This document shows, in pieces, positions 16,674-26,015 of a stretch of DNA of 64,000 nt. Each line of letters begins with the position of its first letter. The stretch's first letter is position 1. Below the pieces are notes generated by a model. It did not search any database. It had not been told where the DNA came from and was given only the letters and a program-made list of their open reading frames with translations. The translations under genes were made by a program, and so were the position numbers. Source of the DNA: Paenibacillus sambharensis (GTDB lineage Bacteria; Bacillota; Bacilli; Paenibacillales; Paenibacillaceae). The stretch covers positions 1 to 64,000 of the forward strand of contig NZ_QKRB01000042.1 in the NCBI RefSeq assembly GCF_003233845.1, given 5' to 3'.

Positions 16674-17543
16674 TTGAAATTTTACATTGTGGATGTGTTC
16701 GCAGAAAGTCGTTATGAAGGGAATCAGCTTGCTGTATTCATGCCCGAGGAGCCGTTGACGGAGAGGCTGATGCAGCAGATTGCGAGAGAGGTTAACTTCG
16801 CTGAGACAACCTTCATTATGCCCGGAAGGCAGGGAGGCGGCGAGTATAAAGTCCGAATATTCAGTCCGGCTGCCGAGCTGCCTTTTGCCGGCCACCCCAC
16901 ACTAGGTACAGCATACATCATTGATAGCATTCTGCAGCCTGGAAGCTCGAGCCTTATCCTGCATCTGCCGGTAGGACCCATTCGGGTAGAACGGATACGG
17001 GATCAGTGGTGGATGGAGCAGAATCAACCGCTTCTGGGCACTGTCCTGCCAGGCCGGAAGCAGGCGGCGTCAGTGCTGCAGCTAAAGGAAGATGATCTGA
17101 TCAGCGACCTGCCGGTCCAATTCGTCTCAACGGGTCTACCTTCTGTTATCCTGCCGCTGGCATCCGTTGAGGCGCTCAGCCGGTGTCTTGTCGATCATAG
17201 TCAGTTCAGGCTGTTCCTGGAGCAGCAGGCGCAGGCTAATATTGTGGCATTCGCCAGGGCTGAAGAGGGCAGTGCGGACACTCTTCGGGTCAGATGCTTC
17301 ATTAATGAGCCAGGCTACCAGGAGGACTCCGCTACAGGCAGTGCTAACGGCAATCTTGCAGCGTATTTAATAGAGCATCAATACTTTGGACAATCGCACT
17401 TAATCAACTATACCGTACTACAGGGCCTTGAGATGGGCAGACCTTCACGTCTTGCCGTGCAGTGCGGCAAGACGGAAGGGCTGTATACGATACGTGTCGG
17501 CGGAAGAGTGGTGCCGGTTGCATCTGGTGAATGGCTGCTCTGA
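16674..17543 (+). CDS. PhzF family isomerase/epimerase-like protein
   Basis: A 289-residue member of the PhzF/diaminopimelate-epimerase-like fold. Recognisable parts are the start FYIVDVFAESRYEGNQLAVF, the catalytic-Glu region NFAETTF, the ELPFAGHPTLGTAY motif and the C-terminal EDSATGSANGNLAAYL. Phenazine genes are absent, so this is one of the many housekeeping homologues of unknown substrate. The start is TTG 16674 after TGGAGG. Confidence 0.93.
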   Translation: MKFYIVDVFAESRYEGNQLAVFMPEEPLTERLMQQIAREVNFAETTFIMPGRQGGGEYKVRIFSPAAELPFAGHPTLGTAYIIDSILQPGSSSLILHLPVGPIRVERIRDQWWMEQNQPLLGTVLPGRKQAASVLQLKEDDLISDLPVQFVSTGLPSVILPLASVEALSRCLVDHSQFRLFLEQQAQANIVAFARAEEGSADTLRVRCFINEPGYQEDSATGSANGNLAAYLIEHQYFGQSHLINYTVLQGLEMGRPSRLAVQCGKTEGLYTIRVGGRVVPVASGEWLL

Positions 17544-17595
17544 GGCCTGCCGGCAGGCAGGTGATCAGGCCTCACAGGGAAGACCAGCTGCGGGG

Positions 17596-18351
17596 CTAGC
17601 GGACGCTGGCAGCCAGCTCACGGAGCTGGCTCTCCGCCTGGCTGGTGCATAGGCCGCCGTGATAGCAGATGATCGTGTTGACCGGAAACTGCGTCAGCTT
17701 CAGCAATGATTTCAGTGCTTCCGCAGGGTCAGAACAAAGCCTCTGATCAGGCAGCTGCAGCAGCCCATTGTGGACCGTTAACGCATCTCCGGCTACCAAT
17801 GTGCCAGTAGCCTTGTGATAGATGCTGATATGACCGGGTGTATGGCCTGGAGTAGGTATAATAATGAGTCCGCTGCAGAGCGGCAAATGTTCCCCGCCTC
17901 GAAGATGCACATGAACCGGTGCCTTCGGCGGGTTGTTTAACGTTCTCCGAAATGCTTCTTTCCATTCGTCAGGCACGCTCTCCGGCAGAGAGCGGACTGC
18001 TTCTTCAACGGCTTCAGGACTCAGCTTCAGCAACTTTTTCTCCCCTTGGATATAAGGCACTTCCAATTCCTGTGCATATACTGTCCGATCAGGATGATGA
18101 CTTGCCAGAAGATCCGGCAGGCCGCCGATATGATCCAGATCCTGGTGGGTAATCAGGATATGCTTGACCCGGGATAATGGCACACCGGCCTGTTCCGCAG
18201 CTTCCTTAAGCAGAGAGAGCTGTCCGGGGTATCCGGTATCAATTAAGACAGCCTCAACTTCGTCCCATACCAGTACAGGAAACACAGTTTCAATCTTCCC
18301 CATCATCGGAGCAGATAACGGCAGAGCTTTAATTTCAGACAACGTGTTCAT
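17596..18351 (-). CDS. MBL-fold metallo-hydrolase
   Basis: A 251-residue metallo-beta-lactamase-fold hydrolase, with the metal motif THQDLDHIGG (HxxxDH), the HTPGH motif (PTPGHTPGHISIY) and the Asp of VAGDAL. Most such proteins are glyoxalase II-like or lactonase-like hydrolases; the substrate cannot be predicted. The start at 18351 follows AGGAGG by 6 bases. A perfect consensus promoter lies about 80 bases upstream, implying strong constitutive expression. Confidence 0.92.
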   Translation of the reverse strand: MNTLSEIKALPLSAPMMGKIETVFPVLVWDEVEAVLIDTGYPGQLSLLKEAAEQAGVPLSRVKHILITHQDLDHIGGLPDLLASHHPDRTVYAQELEVPYIQGEKKLLKLSPEAVEEAVRSLPESVPDEWKEAFRRTLNNPPKAPVHVHLRGGEHLPLCSGLIIIPTPGHTPGHISIYHKATGTLVAGDALTVHNGLLQLPDQRLCSDPAEALKSLLKLTQFPVNTIICYHGGLCTSQAESQLRELAASVR

Positions 18352-18429
18352 CCTACCCCTCCTACAAAATCGGTATGTCAGCAAAAGCGATTTTAGCAGA
18401 GGGAAGATAGTTTGTAAATAAAATTATAT

Positions 18430-18458
18430 ATTATAACACACTTATGTAATTTTGTCAA
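18430..18458 (-). promoter_or_regulatory. Perfect sigma-A promoter of the MBL gene
   Basis: On the minus strand TTGACA (18458-18453) and TATAAT (18435-18430) are separated by 17 bases, an exact consensus match in an AT-rich stretch. The other bases up to the lipase gene (18459-18676) show only its AGGAGG and no clear further element. Confidence 0.88.
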
Positions 18459-18676
18459 CATTCGATATTTTTTAGTAAGCCACGGTTAACTGCCTCGTCA
18501 GAAGCACTTTCATTGTATAACCAGGACTTGAAGTCATCTCACCCGGAAATGATCTATTGATTGTAACGGTTTCATAATGTTGGAAAAGCTGTGTTACGAG
18601 ATCTTCGTATGATGTTAAACTTCAGCGAACAATTCCTCTATATGATCGCTATGAATCTATCATAAGGAGGAGAATA

Positions 18677-20326
18677 ATGTTTAGAAAGTTCGCTGTGCTC
18701 TTATTGTCACTAGTCGTTTTTGCCGGTATACCGCTATCCCCTGTACATGCGGGTGTGGTGACCAATCCGAATACCGGTGGAACGCCGGGCTCGTGGACAC
18801 AAGGAGACAGGCCGCCCGTCGTAGATCCTGCAAAACCCGCAATCTTATTCGTGCACGGCTTGAACAGCAGTGCAAAGGTGTGGTATGAAAGCAATGACAT
18901 GTATCAGCAGGCATTTGACAACGGGTATGAGACGGCATTCATTAACCTGCATGATATCAGCGGCACCTCGCAGAACATGTGGGATAATGGACGGCTGCTG
19001 GCGGACAAGATCAAGGAAATCAGCAATCATTTTGGCAAGAAGCTGGTCATCGTAGCGCACAGCAAGGGGGGCATCGACACCCAGACTGCTTTAGTTCACT
19101 ACAATGCTCACGTGTATGTTACCAATGTGATTACACTAGGAACTCCTCATCACGGCTCGCAGCTTGCGGATCTTGCTTACAGCAGCTGGGCCAGCTGGCT
19201 TGCAGCATTGATCGGTTCCAAGAGCCCTGGTACAGAATCCATGCAAACCTCTTATATGAAATACTTCCGCACACAGACAGACAGTCTCGCTAATGTTTCG
19301 AAGAACAAGTACTACACGTTTGCCGGAGACAACTGGGGCTCAGGCAGCACCTCTCATATATTTGGAGGCATGTACCTGTCCACATTCGGTGACAATGATG
19401 GTGTGGTAACGGTTGCCAATGCTCATCTGCCGAAGGGGACAATGGTCTCCATTGGACGATGGAACCATTCGACGGTGCGGACAGGCTCCCATGTCTTTAA
19501 CCTGATCAAGCCTTATATGACAGCACCCTCGGTATCCACGGGAATTAGCATAATGTCGATTAATGGAATGGAATCAGATGAGGTAGCGGCCAGCGGCCAA
19601 AATTCGGAGCCTGTAGAGGTACAGGCGGCAGCCGTACAAGCAGCTCAGCCAGTGCATAACGACGCGGACAGCCCTTATTACATCCGCGGCGGGGAGCATA
19701 ACGGCACTGCAGCTGAGAGGCTGGTTGTTGAGAATGGTGTTGCTTCTGTAACATTGAACTGGATATCTAACCGCCCGGTTGATCAACTGCATGTGGTGAC
19801 ACCAGATGGTGAAGAGCTTCCGGTACAGCCGCAGGTGACGGCGGATGACGGCTTGCTGAACGGCGCTTATCATCACACGGTTTCGGTTCCGGCGCCCCAG
19901 GCAGGGGAATGGACTGTGAAGGCGGACAGCAGTGAGCCGGGTGCTTATCTGTTCATGGCCGCATTCGAGAAGGTGAATGATCAGCACGCCAAGCTGAAGA
20001 AAGAGAAGAACGGCAAGCAGCTTACGGTGGATACGAAGGGTCTGAAAGCCGACAAGACCAAGCTGAACGTACAGATTGAGTTCTATAATGAAGGCGCGAA
20101 GCAGTCTAAATCCTCAATTAAGCAAGCGTATGGCCTGAAGGGCAAGAAGGTGCAGCAGCGCCAAATCGAAGCTGCGGAAGCTATTGAACTTCCTGTCGCA
20201 GAGGGCGAAGGGGTATTCAACGTGACCGTGGATGTAGAGGGAGAAACAACGGAAGGGTATCCAATCCGCCGTACACTGATCAAATCTGTCTACGTGGACG
20301 CCAACGGCAACGCATACAGCTCGTAA
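18677..20326 (+). CDS. Secreted lipase / alpha-beta hydrolase
   Basis: A 549-residue exported hydrolase. A signal peptide ends at SPVHA (residue 25). The alpha/beta-hydrolase domain has the oxyanion HG of FVHGLNSS (about 59-64), nucleophile elbow AHSKGG (Ser129), an acidic GDNDGVV loop near 238 and a likely catalytic His in WNHSTV near 262, as in bacterial triacylglycerol lipases. Residues about 290-549 form a beta-rich tail that starts after a linker; it may bind substrate or the cell surface. AAGGAGGAG precedes the ATG, and a terminator follows. Confidence 0.9.
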   Translation: MFRKFAVLLLSLVVFAGIPLSPVHAGVVTNPNTGGTPGSWTQGDRPPVVDPAKPAILFVHGLNSSAKVWYESNDMYQQAFDNGYETAFINLHDISGTSQNMWDNGRLLADKIKEISNHFGKKLVIVAHSKGGIDTQTALVHYNAHVYVTNVITLGTPHHGSQLADLAYSSWASWLAALIGSKSPGTESMQTSYMKYFRTQTDSLANVSKNKYYTFAGDNWGSGSTSHIFGGMYLSTFGDNDGVVTVANAHLPKGTMVSIGRWNHSTVRTGSHVFNLIKPYMTAPSVSTGISIMSINGMESDEVAASGQNSEPVEVQAAAVQAAQPVHNDADSPYYIRGGEHNGTAAERLVVENGVASVTLNWISNRPVDQLHVVTPDGEELPVQPQVTADDGLLNGAYHHTVSVPAPQAGEWTVKADSSEPGAYLFMAAFEKVNDQHAKLKKEKNGKQLTVDTKGLKADKTKLNVQIEFYNEGAKQSKSSIKQAYGLKGKKVQQRQIEAAEAIELPVAEGEGVFNVTVDVEGETTEGYPIRRTLIKSVYVDANGNAYSS

Positions 20327-20344
20327 GGATTAGAGAAAGGAATA

Positions 20345-20384
20345 ACCCGGACAGCTCGATTCAATGAGCGGTCCGGGTCTTTTG
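20345..20384 (+). terminator. Intrinsic terminator after lipase
   Basis: ACCCGGAC (20345-20352) pairs with GTCCGGGT (20371-20378), with an inner CTC/GAG pair, followed by CTTTT. Confidence 0.88.
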
Positions 20385-20417
20385 CATCCTATGGCTTGCT
20401 GTTCTGCTAGTCTGACC

Positions 20418-20573
20418 TTAAGGTGTATGTGTATCTTGTTTAGAATTGCTGCTGCTGCTGCTGCTCGTGAGGTTTTGGAATTGATTCATCAGCTTCTGAC
20501 GGGCCTGCTTGTTGCGGAGCAGGTAAGCAGCTCCAGCACCCAGTGCGCTAAGCATCATATGTTTTGTTCTCAT
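20418..20573 (-). CDS. 51-aa hypothetical protein with Ser-rich tail
   Basis: A small protein, MRTKHMMLSALGAGAAYLLR at the N-terminus (a short hydrophobic segment between basic residues), then a basic helix and a run of six serines from an AGC/TCT microsatellite. The start at 20573 has CAGGAGG 8 bases upstream, which is convincing. No family recognised; a small membrane-associated protein is likely. Confidence 0.7.
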   Translation of the reverse strand: MRTKHMMLSALGAGAAYLLRNKQARQKLMNQFQNLTSSSSSSNSKQDTHTP

Positions 20574-20816
20574 AGTCAATTCCTCCTGTCTATTCTTGTT
20601 TGTCGTTCTGATTATTGAATACCCCGCTGATGCCAAGATAACGCTGGATTATATCCGCTTTAATGAAATCCTCATCTAAACAGGAAAATCCAATCCGGCT
20701 CGCGAATTGGATAAGGGAAGTGAATAAGATGAGATGCATGAGTGGTCGAAGCATGCATTGTTACGGCAGATTATGCCGAATGCTGCGCTTGCCCGGGAAA
20801 TGGCTTAAGGAAATCC

Positions 20817-21101
20817 TTACGGCTCCTCTTCGTTGCGGCTGACAGCAATATCAGCCACCGTTGTGACCAGTCCGGCTATGATACTTGCAAGACCGGCTGT
20901 CAAAGCTGCGACGCCAAGACCCATCCCCTCAAATCCGCCGATTGCAAAGCTGTATAACAAAACAGCTATGCTAAGCAGCAAGGTCAGGACAGAAGGGGCA
21001 TAGACGGCCGGTCTCGTGCCTGGGACAAGGCGTTTGAGTGTATACGAAAGAACGAGCAGCAGGAACAGAATACCTGCGAACAGCAGCGCAATTTCGGCCA
21101 C
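20817..21101 (-). CDS. Small three-helix membrane protein (YesK-like?)
   Basis: A 94-residue hydrophobic protein with three helices (IALLFAGILFLLLVLSYTL, APSVLTLLLSIAVLLYSFAI, LGVAALTAGLASIIAGLVTT) and an acidic tail. The pattern is like YesK-type proteins of Bacilli, but I am not certain. I place the start at the GTG at 21101, 7 bases after GGAGG, because the frame's first GTG lies inside that site. Confidence 0.7.
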   Translation of the reverse strand: MAEIALLFAGILFLLLVLSYTLKRLVPGTRPAVYAPSVLTLLLSIAVLLYSFAIGGFEGMGLGVAALTAGLASIIAGLVTTVADIAVSRNEEEP

Positions 21102-21211
21102 AGGAACCACCTCCAGCAGTTGGTTACGATCAGTTTACCACAATATGGATGCCTTTTGCTCTGAGATAAGGAAGCGTGCATAAGAGTAATAGGCGGGCAG
21201 GAGATGAGGAA

Positions 21212-21964
21212 ATGAATCCAGCTATCGCTGTTATAGCTGATATACATAGTAACTCAGAAGCGCTTGACGCTGTGCTGGGCGATATAGAGACTAGAAAGAT
21301 TACCCAAATCGTTAATCTGGGCGATACCTTGTTTGGTCCGATTGACCCCCTCGGTACGGCTGAACGGCTGATGAGGCGGGAGGGGATTGTCCATATCATG
21401 GGCAACTGCGATGAACTTTTGCTGCAGGATTATTCCGGGTCACTGACGTATCAGTATGTCAAACCGCTTATGAACGACTCCATATTAAGCTGGATTCGCA
21501 CCTGTCTGCCGACCTGGCAGTATGAGGACATTTTGTTCTGCCATGGCACACCGGATTCCAACAGTACCTATCTGGTGGAAGAGGTTACGGATCAAGGAGC
21601 GATAGCCAAGTCTCCTTCCCGGCTGGCTCAAGAATTGGCTGGGGTACAGCAGCCATACATTATATGCGGTCACAGTCATGTTGCGAGAACAGTCTATTTG
21701 CCGGATGGCAAATTGGTCGTTAACCCCGGCAGTGTCGGGCTGCCGGCCTATTGTGATGAACAGCCCCGGCCGCATGTTATGGAATCTATGGCTCCACATG
21801 CCAGGTATGCAATTCTGACAAAGATGGATAATGGGTCCTGGCGTGTTGAACAGGTATCTCTTGTCTATGACTGGGAGCGGGCAGCGCACATGGCGGAGAC
21901 GAACGGCCGCAAGGACTATGCCTATGCTTTGAGAACGGGCCTGGCTGATCCATGTATAACATAA
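21212..21964 (+). CDS. Metallophosphoesterase (YfcE/MJ0936-like)
   Basis: A 250-residue calcineurin-like phosphoesterase. Metal ligands are visible in ADIHSNSEALD (DxH), NLGDTLFGP (GD), MGNCDELLL (GNxD in place of GNHD), FCHGTPDS and CGHSHVART. The LVVNPGSVGLP motif near the end is typical of the YfcE/YmdB subgroup. The start at ATG 21212 follows GGAGATGAGG. The following gene overlaps its 3' end by 13 bases. Confidence 0.92.
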   Translation: MNPAIAVIADIHSNSEALDAVLGDIETRKITQIVNLGDTLFGPIDPLGTAERLMRREGIVHIMGNCDELLLQDYSGSLTYQYVKPLMNDSILSWIRTCLPTWQYEDILFCHGTPDSNSTYLVEEVTDQGAIAKSPSRLAQELAGVQQPYIICGHSHVARTVYLPDGKLVVNPGSVGLPAYCDEQPRPHVMESMAPHARYAILTKMDNGSWRVEQVSLVYDWERAAHMAETNGRKDYAYALRTGLADPCIT

Positions 21965-22371
21965 GAAATGTAATGAATCGCCGCAGGCTCCGCTACTTGC
22001 TGGCGGGCATGCTGATGATGGGACTAGGACTTGTAACGAGAGCGATGGCGTCTTCGCTGCCTGATTTCCTGGCAGATCACGCAGGCGACGCCTTGTGGGC
22101 AGCCATGATTTATATGGGTATACGGTTCCTCAGACCGGATATCCATCCCTTGCTTTCGGCAGGGGCCTGCTTGTTCTTCTGTCTGCTCGTAGAAGCAAGC
22201 CAGCTGTATCAGGCTGACTGGATCAACGAAATCCGCAGAAGCGCGATAGGTGCGCTTGTTCTTGGCCGGGGGTTTCTCTACGTTGACCTGCTGCGGTACA
22301 CGGCTGGTACCGGTATCGCAGTTGCAGCCGATATGGCGGCGTTCGGGAAGAGAGACAGGCTTGAAGTCTGA
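21952..22371 (+). CDS. DUF2809 membrane protein
   Basis: A 139-residue membrane protein of the DUF2809 family, recognisable from LPDFLADHAGDALWAAMIYM and the later LLVEASQLYQADWINEIR. Four helices are expected. It overlaps the upstream phosphoesterase by 13 bases, so they are likely translationally coupled. Function unknown. Confidence 0.88.
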   Translation: MYNIRNVMNRRRLRYLLAGMLMMGLGLVTRAMASSLPDFLADHAGDALWAAMIYMGIRFLRPDIHPLLSAGACLFFCLLVEASQLYQADWINEIRRSAIGALVLGRGFLYVDLLRYTAGTGIAVAADMAAFGKRDRLEV

Positions 22372-22501
22372 AGCCTGAAGCCAGATCCGGTTCTTCGCAA
22401 GGTGAAGAAGCCTGTACCTGGCTGGGCAGCCGCCGTGCTATAATAGGCGAGCAGTACATACAGACGATTACTATTTATTCGGAACATTGGAGTGAATCAG
22501 C

Positions 22502-23011
22502 ATGCTTAAGACAACGGATTATACGATTGAAGATGCAAAGCTTGAGGATCTGGCGAGTATTGTGGCCATCTATAACGAAACTATACCATCCCGTCAGGTT
22601 ACGGCTGATCTGGAGCCGGTAACGGTCGATGACCGGTTGAAGTGGTTTTATGAGCACTCACCAGAGCACCGGCCGTTGTGGATTATGAAATCGGGCGGCA
22701 GCATTGTTGCCTGGCTCAGTTTTCAATCCTTCTATGGCCGTCCTGCGTACAACGGAACAGCCGAAATCAGCATTTACATAACAGCCTCCTACCGGTCCAA
22801 GGGAGTCGGCGCGATTTTGCTCCAGCATGCTATTGACGCCTGTCCGCGGCTTCGGCTCAATAACCTGGTAGGCTTTGTATTCGGTCATAACGAGCCCAGC
22901 TTAAGGCTGCTTCGCAAGTTCGGCTTTGAGCAATGGGGGCTGCTGCCAAGAGTAGCAGTTCTGGATGGAATTGAGCGGGACCTGATTATCATCGGTTTGC
23001 GCGTAGAATAG
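22502..23011 (+). CDS. GNAT acetyltransferase, phosphinothricin-type
   Basis: A 169-residue GNAT enzyme of the phosphinothricin/methionine-sulfoximine acetyltransferase branch. Visible are the early [20 protein letters not shown], the central [20 protein letters not shown] (acetyl-CoA loop) and the late [20 protein letters not shown]. These enzymes often detoxify amino-acid analogues. TTGGAGTG precedes the ATG. Confidence 0.92.
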   Translation: MLKTTDYTIEDAKLEDLASIVAIYNETIPSRQVTADLEPVTVDDRLKWFYEHSPEHRPLWIMKSGGSIVAWLSFQSFYGRPAYNGTAEISIYITASYRSKGVGAILLQHAIDACPRLRLNNLVGFVFGHNEPSLRLLRKFGFEQWGLLPRVAVLDGIERDLIIIGLRVE

Positions 23012-23116
23012 CGTCAGATTCGCGTGTAGTCAGCGGTCTGGTTTTCGGTTAAGAGAGAATACGCTCAGGCGGCATGATGCGAGTGTAAGTTCATATCGAA
23101 TGGGAGGAAGATCCGG

Positions 23117-24184
23117 ATGAACAACGGAAACAAGCAAATCCGTGTTGGATTGATCGGTTACGGCTTGGCGGGCGCTACCTTTCATGCGCCGGTACTTACG
23201 ACAATCGAAGGATTGAAGCTGGTTAAGGTCGTTGAACGAAGCGGACGGGGAGCATCGCAGGAACGGTATCCATGGGTTCAGGTTGTCCGGCAGTCAAACG
23301 AGCTGTATGACGACCCGGAGATTGATCTTGTGGTGATTACAACACCGAGCACGAACCATTACAGCTTCGCCAAGGAGGCGCTTGAGGCCGGGAAGCATGT
23401 TGTTGTAGAGAAGCCGTTCACTACGACTGCAGAAGAAGCGGAAGAGCTCATCATGCTTGCTCGCGAGAAGCAGCTGATGCTAAGTGTCTTCCACAACCGC
23501 AGGTGGGACGGAGACTTCCTTACCGTCCGGCAGATCGTCAAGCAGCAGATGCTTGGCCGGATCACGTCATGTGAATTCCGCTGGGACCGCTACCGTCCAG
23601 ATGTAAACAAAGCGAAGTGGCGGGAAACGGATGCTGCAGGCGCCGGAATATTTTATGATTTAGGTGTGCACTTCCTGGATCAGGCACTTATGCTGTTCGG
23701 CCGTCCCGAAACGATTAGGGGCGATATCCGTGTTCTGCGTGAAGGCGGAGCTGCGGATGATTTCTTCGATGTTTCGCTTGGTTATCCGGATGGACTCAAT
23801 GTCCGCTTAACATCCTCTGTACTTGTCAGAGAGGCTGGTCCGCGCTACGCCCTGCATGGTACAGAGGGCTCGTTCGTTAAGTATGGCATTGATCCGCAAG
23901 AGGATGCGCTGCGGGCGGGACTCTCGCCGAGTGCAGCTGGATGGGGAAGGGAGGCCGAAGCTAATTGGGGGACGCTTAATGCGACAGTGGGCGGCCTGCA
24001 TGTTGTAGGCCGCGTTGAAACGGCCGCTGGCAGCTACGCCTCTTATTACCGGAATGTCTACGAGCATCTGGCTTACGGAGCGGAGCTGGAAGTGAAGCCG
24101 GAGCAGGCAGCGGCAACGATCCAGTTAATTGAGCATGCCTTCCAGAGCAGCAGAGAAGGCCGGACAATTCACCTGCAGGGTTGA
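23117..24184 (+). CDS. Gfo/Idh/MocA family oxidoreductase
   Basis: A 355-residue NAD(P)-dependent oxidoreductase. The N-terminal Rossmann motif is GLIGYGLAGATFHAP, the conserved EKPFTTTAEEAEEL follows at about 98, and the C-terminal domain carries the catalytic region DLGVHFLDQALMLFGRP. This architecture is that of YvaA/YhhX-type dehydrogenases such as scyllo-inositol dehydrogenase. Ribosome site GGAGGAAG. Confidence 0.94.
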   Translation: MNNGNKQIRVGLIGYGLAGATFHAPVLTTIEGLKLVKVVERSGRGASQERYPWVQVVRQSNELYDDPEIDLVVITTPSTNHYSFAKEALEAGKHVVVEKPFTTTAEEAEELIMLAREKQLMLSVFHNRRWDGDFLTVRQIVKQQMLGRITSCEFRWDRYRPDVNKAKWRETDAAGAGIFYDLGVHFLDQALMLFGRPETIRGDIRVLREGGAADDFFDVSLGYPDGLNVRLTSSVLVREAGPRYALHGTEGSFVKYGIDPQEDALRAGLSPSAAGWGREAEANWGTLNATVGGLHVVGRVETAAGSYASYYRNVYEHLAYGAELEVKPEQAAATIQLIEHAFQSSREGRTIHLQG

Positions 24185-24242
24185 AGAATTCACTGCGCCT
24201 TTTCAGCATACGGACAAGTTGTCTATAGATGGTTAGATCATC

Positions 24243-24300
24243 GATCCCCCTGGTTAAGTAGATGGTATCGCAAGAGATGATACTGTCTAACGGGGGGATC
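24243..24300 (+). promoter_or_regulatory. Leader hairpin over the methyltransferase start site
   Basis: GATCCCCC (24243-24250) pairs perfectly with GGGGGATC (24293-24300), with GTTA/TAAC and GTATC/GATAC inner stems. The 3' arm is the ribosome binding site of the gene starting at 24304, so translation may be gated by this fold. Confidence 0.6.
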
Positions 24301-24303
24301 TTT

Positions 24304-25047
24304 ATGTTATCCAGAATAGCTCGCGTGCGGGAACAGGAAAGGCTGTACCATGAGCACTGCTTCGAGGAAAACCGACTATTCCAGAAAGGATCCTGGCTGG
24401 AGGAGCCTACGGAGATTGTGCTGCAGTATGCGGAAGAGGTCACTAAGGCCGCAGAGGCTTCAGGAAGCGGGCCGCTGTATTTTCTTGACCTTGGCAGCGG
24501 AGTCGGGCGCAACAGCATACCGCTTGCAGACATGCTCAAGAACTCGGAAGGTGGTCAAGTAGTATGTGTAGATCTGCTGGAGAAGGCTCTCGATCAGCTT
24601 TCCGAATACAGCGAAGCGTATCAGGTAGCCGATTATATTAAGGCTGAGCAGGCTGATATCAGTGATTATCCGATTCCTGCCCGTCAATATAACTATATTG
24701 TAGCAGCATCAAGCCTGGAGCATGTCCGCTCGGAAGAGCTGCTGGACCGTGTTTTGTCGAGGATGCGGGAGGGGACGGCAGCTGGCGGGATCAACTGTAT
24801 CGTCATGCATACGTCGATTGCGGAATACGAGGCGCGGACCGGGGAGAAACGCGAGACGTTCTTCGAAGTGACGATGGACCCGGATGCAGCATTGGCCAAG
24901 CTTCGGCAGTGTTATGCCGGCTGGGAAGAGCTGCATGCCAAGATGGAGCCGCAGGAGCTTGAGATTAACAGGGGGGACACACCGGTTATCCTGAAAGCAA
25001 CGAGTCTTACTTATGTGGTGCAGCGGCCTGGAAACAAAACCGGGTGA
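24304..25047 (+). CDS. Class I SAM-dependent methyltransferase
   Basis: A 247-residue methyltransferase with the SAM-binding motif LDLGSGVGRNSIPLAD near residue 62 and an acidic loop VVCVDLLEKALDQL (motif II), then YIVAASSLEHV. The fold is close to TehB/UbiE-like enzymes; substrate not predictable. I use ATG 24304 rather than the earlier in-frame starts because GGGGGG precedes it and because the upstream part lies in the leader hairpin. A strong terminator follows. Confidence 0.88.
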   Translation: MLSRIARVREQERLYHEHCFEENRLFQKGSWLEEPTEIVLQYAEEVTKAAEASGSGPLYFLDLGSGVGRNSIPLADMLKNSEGGQVVCVDLLEKALDQLSEYSEAYQVADYIKAEQADISDYPIPARQYNYIVAASSLEHVRSEELLDRVLSRMREGTAAGGINCIVMHTSIAEYEARTGEKRETFFEVTMDPDAALAKLRQCYAGWEELHAKMEPQELEINRGDTPVILKATSLTYVVQRPGNKTG

Positions 25048-25097
25048 CAAACTGTGCAAAATGTGTCACAATAAAAGAAGCGAAATCAGGTACAGAG

Positions 25098-25140
25098 ATA
25101 CCAGGGCGCTGACGGTCTATCAGCATGCCCTGGTATTTTT
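25098..25140. terminator. Intrinsic terminator
   Basis: ATACCAGGGC (25098-25107) pairs exactly with GCCCTGGTAT (25126-25135), followed by T5. It ends the methyltransferase gene and faces a small gene on the other strand. Confidence 0.9.
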
Positions 25141-25143
25141 CTA

Positions 25144-25275
25144 TTACGGGTTGTTGGAATGCAGCTTATTCGGCAACTTCTCGGAAGGTGTCCCTTTGCC
25201 CTGCGTCTTCCGGTTCTTAAGGTCCTTCGCTTGCGTGTCCTTAACTTTATTAACAAAATCCCTGGTATCCTCCAT
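25144..25275 (-). CDS. 43-aa hydrophilic protein, unrecognised
   Basis: An open frame of 44 codons with a near-perfect ribosome binding site, GAAGGAGG, 7 bases before its ATG at 25275. The product begins MEDTRDFVNKVKDTQAKDLK, is rich in Lys, Asn, Thr and Ser, lacks Cys and Trp and has no hydrophobic segment. The composition resembles minor small acid-soluble spore proteins, but I cannot match any of them. The strong site and isolated position between terminator and promoter region support a real gene. Confidence 0.68.
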   Translation of the reverse strand: MEDTRDFVNKVKDTQAKDLKNRKTQGKGTPSEKLPNKLHSNNP

Positions 25276-25426
25276 TGGCTGTACCTCCTTCTCTTTTTAG
25301 ATTCGTAACATAGGTTGTCCCTGGTCAAGCATCGTATACATAACTTACTGTTAAACGCTTACCAATATGACAAATCAAAGCTATAATAGAGTTTAGAACA
25401 GCTTTCAAGACGGGAGTGAGCGTCTC

Positions 25427-25972
25427 TTGAATTTTATTCATCATAACGGCTATCATATTAAGCTGATGATGGCGGCTGTCGAGCATAAGCCAGTCATGCG
25501 CAATCTTATGCAGTTTTATTTATATGACACAAGTGAGTATAACGGGAAGGATCCGGATAAGCATGGCGTGTTCGACTACCCTTATTTTGACCATTATTGG
25601 ACAGCTCAGGGGCGTGAAGAAGAAGGAAGGCTTCCAATTCTGATTCAGATTAATGATTCCCTGGTCGGTTTCGCATTCCTTAACAATTTCAGCCTGACGA
25701 TTCCGCGGACACCGACAACCCGCAACCTGGCGGATATTTTCATACTTCGCAAGTGGCGCCGCAAATCGATCGGGAAGGTAATTGTGAAGGAGATTTTCGA
25801 TTCCTATCCCGGTGAGTGGGAAGTTAAGCAGGAGAGAGAGAACACGAATGCGCAGCAGTTTTGGCGCAATGTTATTCATGAGTATACGAATGGCGGTTAT
25901 AAAGAAGTTATGCTTCAGGACGAGCGGTGGGACGGCCCCGTTCAGTCCTTCGACAATAACGGCAGATTGTAA
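25427..25972 (+). CDS. GNAT family acetyltransferase
   Basis: A 181-residue protein with GNAT features: IQINDSLVGFAFLNNFSL and ADIFILRKWRRKSIGKVIVK (acetyl-CoA loop R-K-x-S-I-G-K), then the C-terminal QQFWRNVIHEYTNGGYKE. Members close to this pattern are predicted acetyltransferases in Bacilli without known substrate. The start is TTG at 25427 behind GGGAGTGAG. A terminator follows at 26016. Confidence 0.85.
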   Translation: MNFIHHNGYHIKLMMAAVEHKPVMRNLMQFYLYDTSEYNGKDPDKHGVFDYPYFDHYWTAQGREEEGRLPILIQINDSLVGFAFLNNFSLTIPRTPTTRNLADIFILRKWRRKSIGKVIVKEIFDSYPGEWEVKQERENTNAQQFWRNVIHEYTNGGYKEVMLQDERWDGPVQSFDNNGRL

Positions 25973-26015
25973 TCGCTTCTGGAGGCTGCCTCCGGATTTG
26001 TCTCACTGCGCCAAT

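Noticed and set aside
20729-20842. 37-codon Cys-containing frame with a weak AAGGGAAG site
   Set aside because: It runs into the 3' end of the opposite membrane protein gene and has low support.
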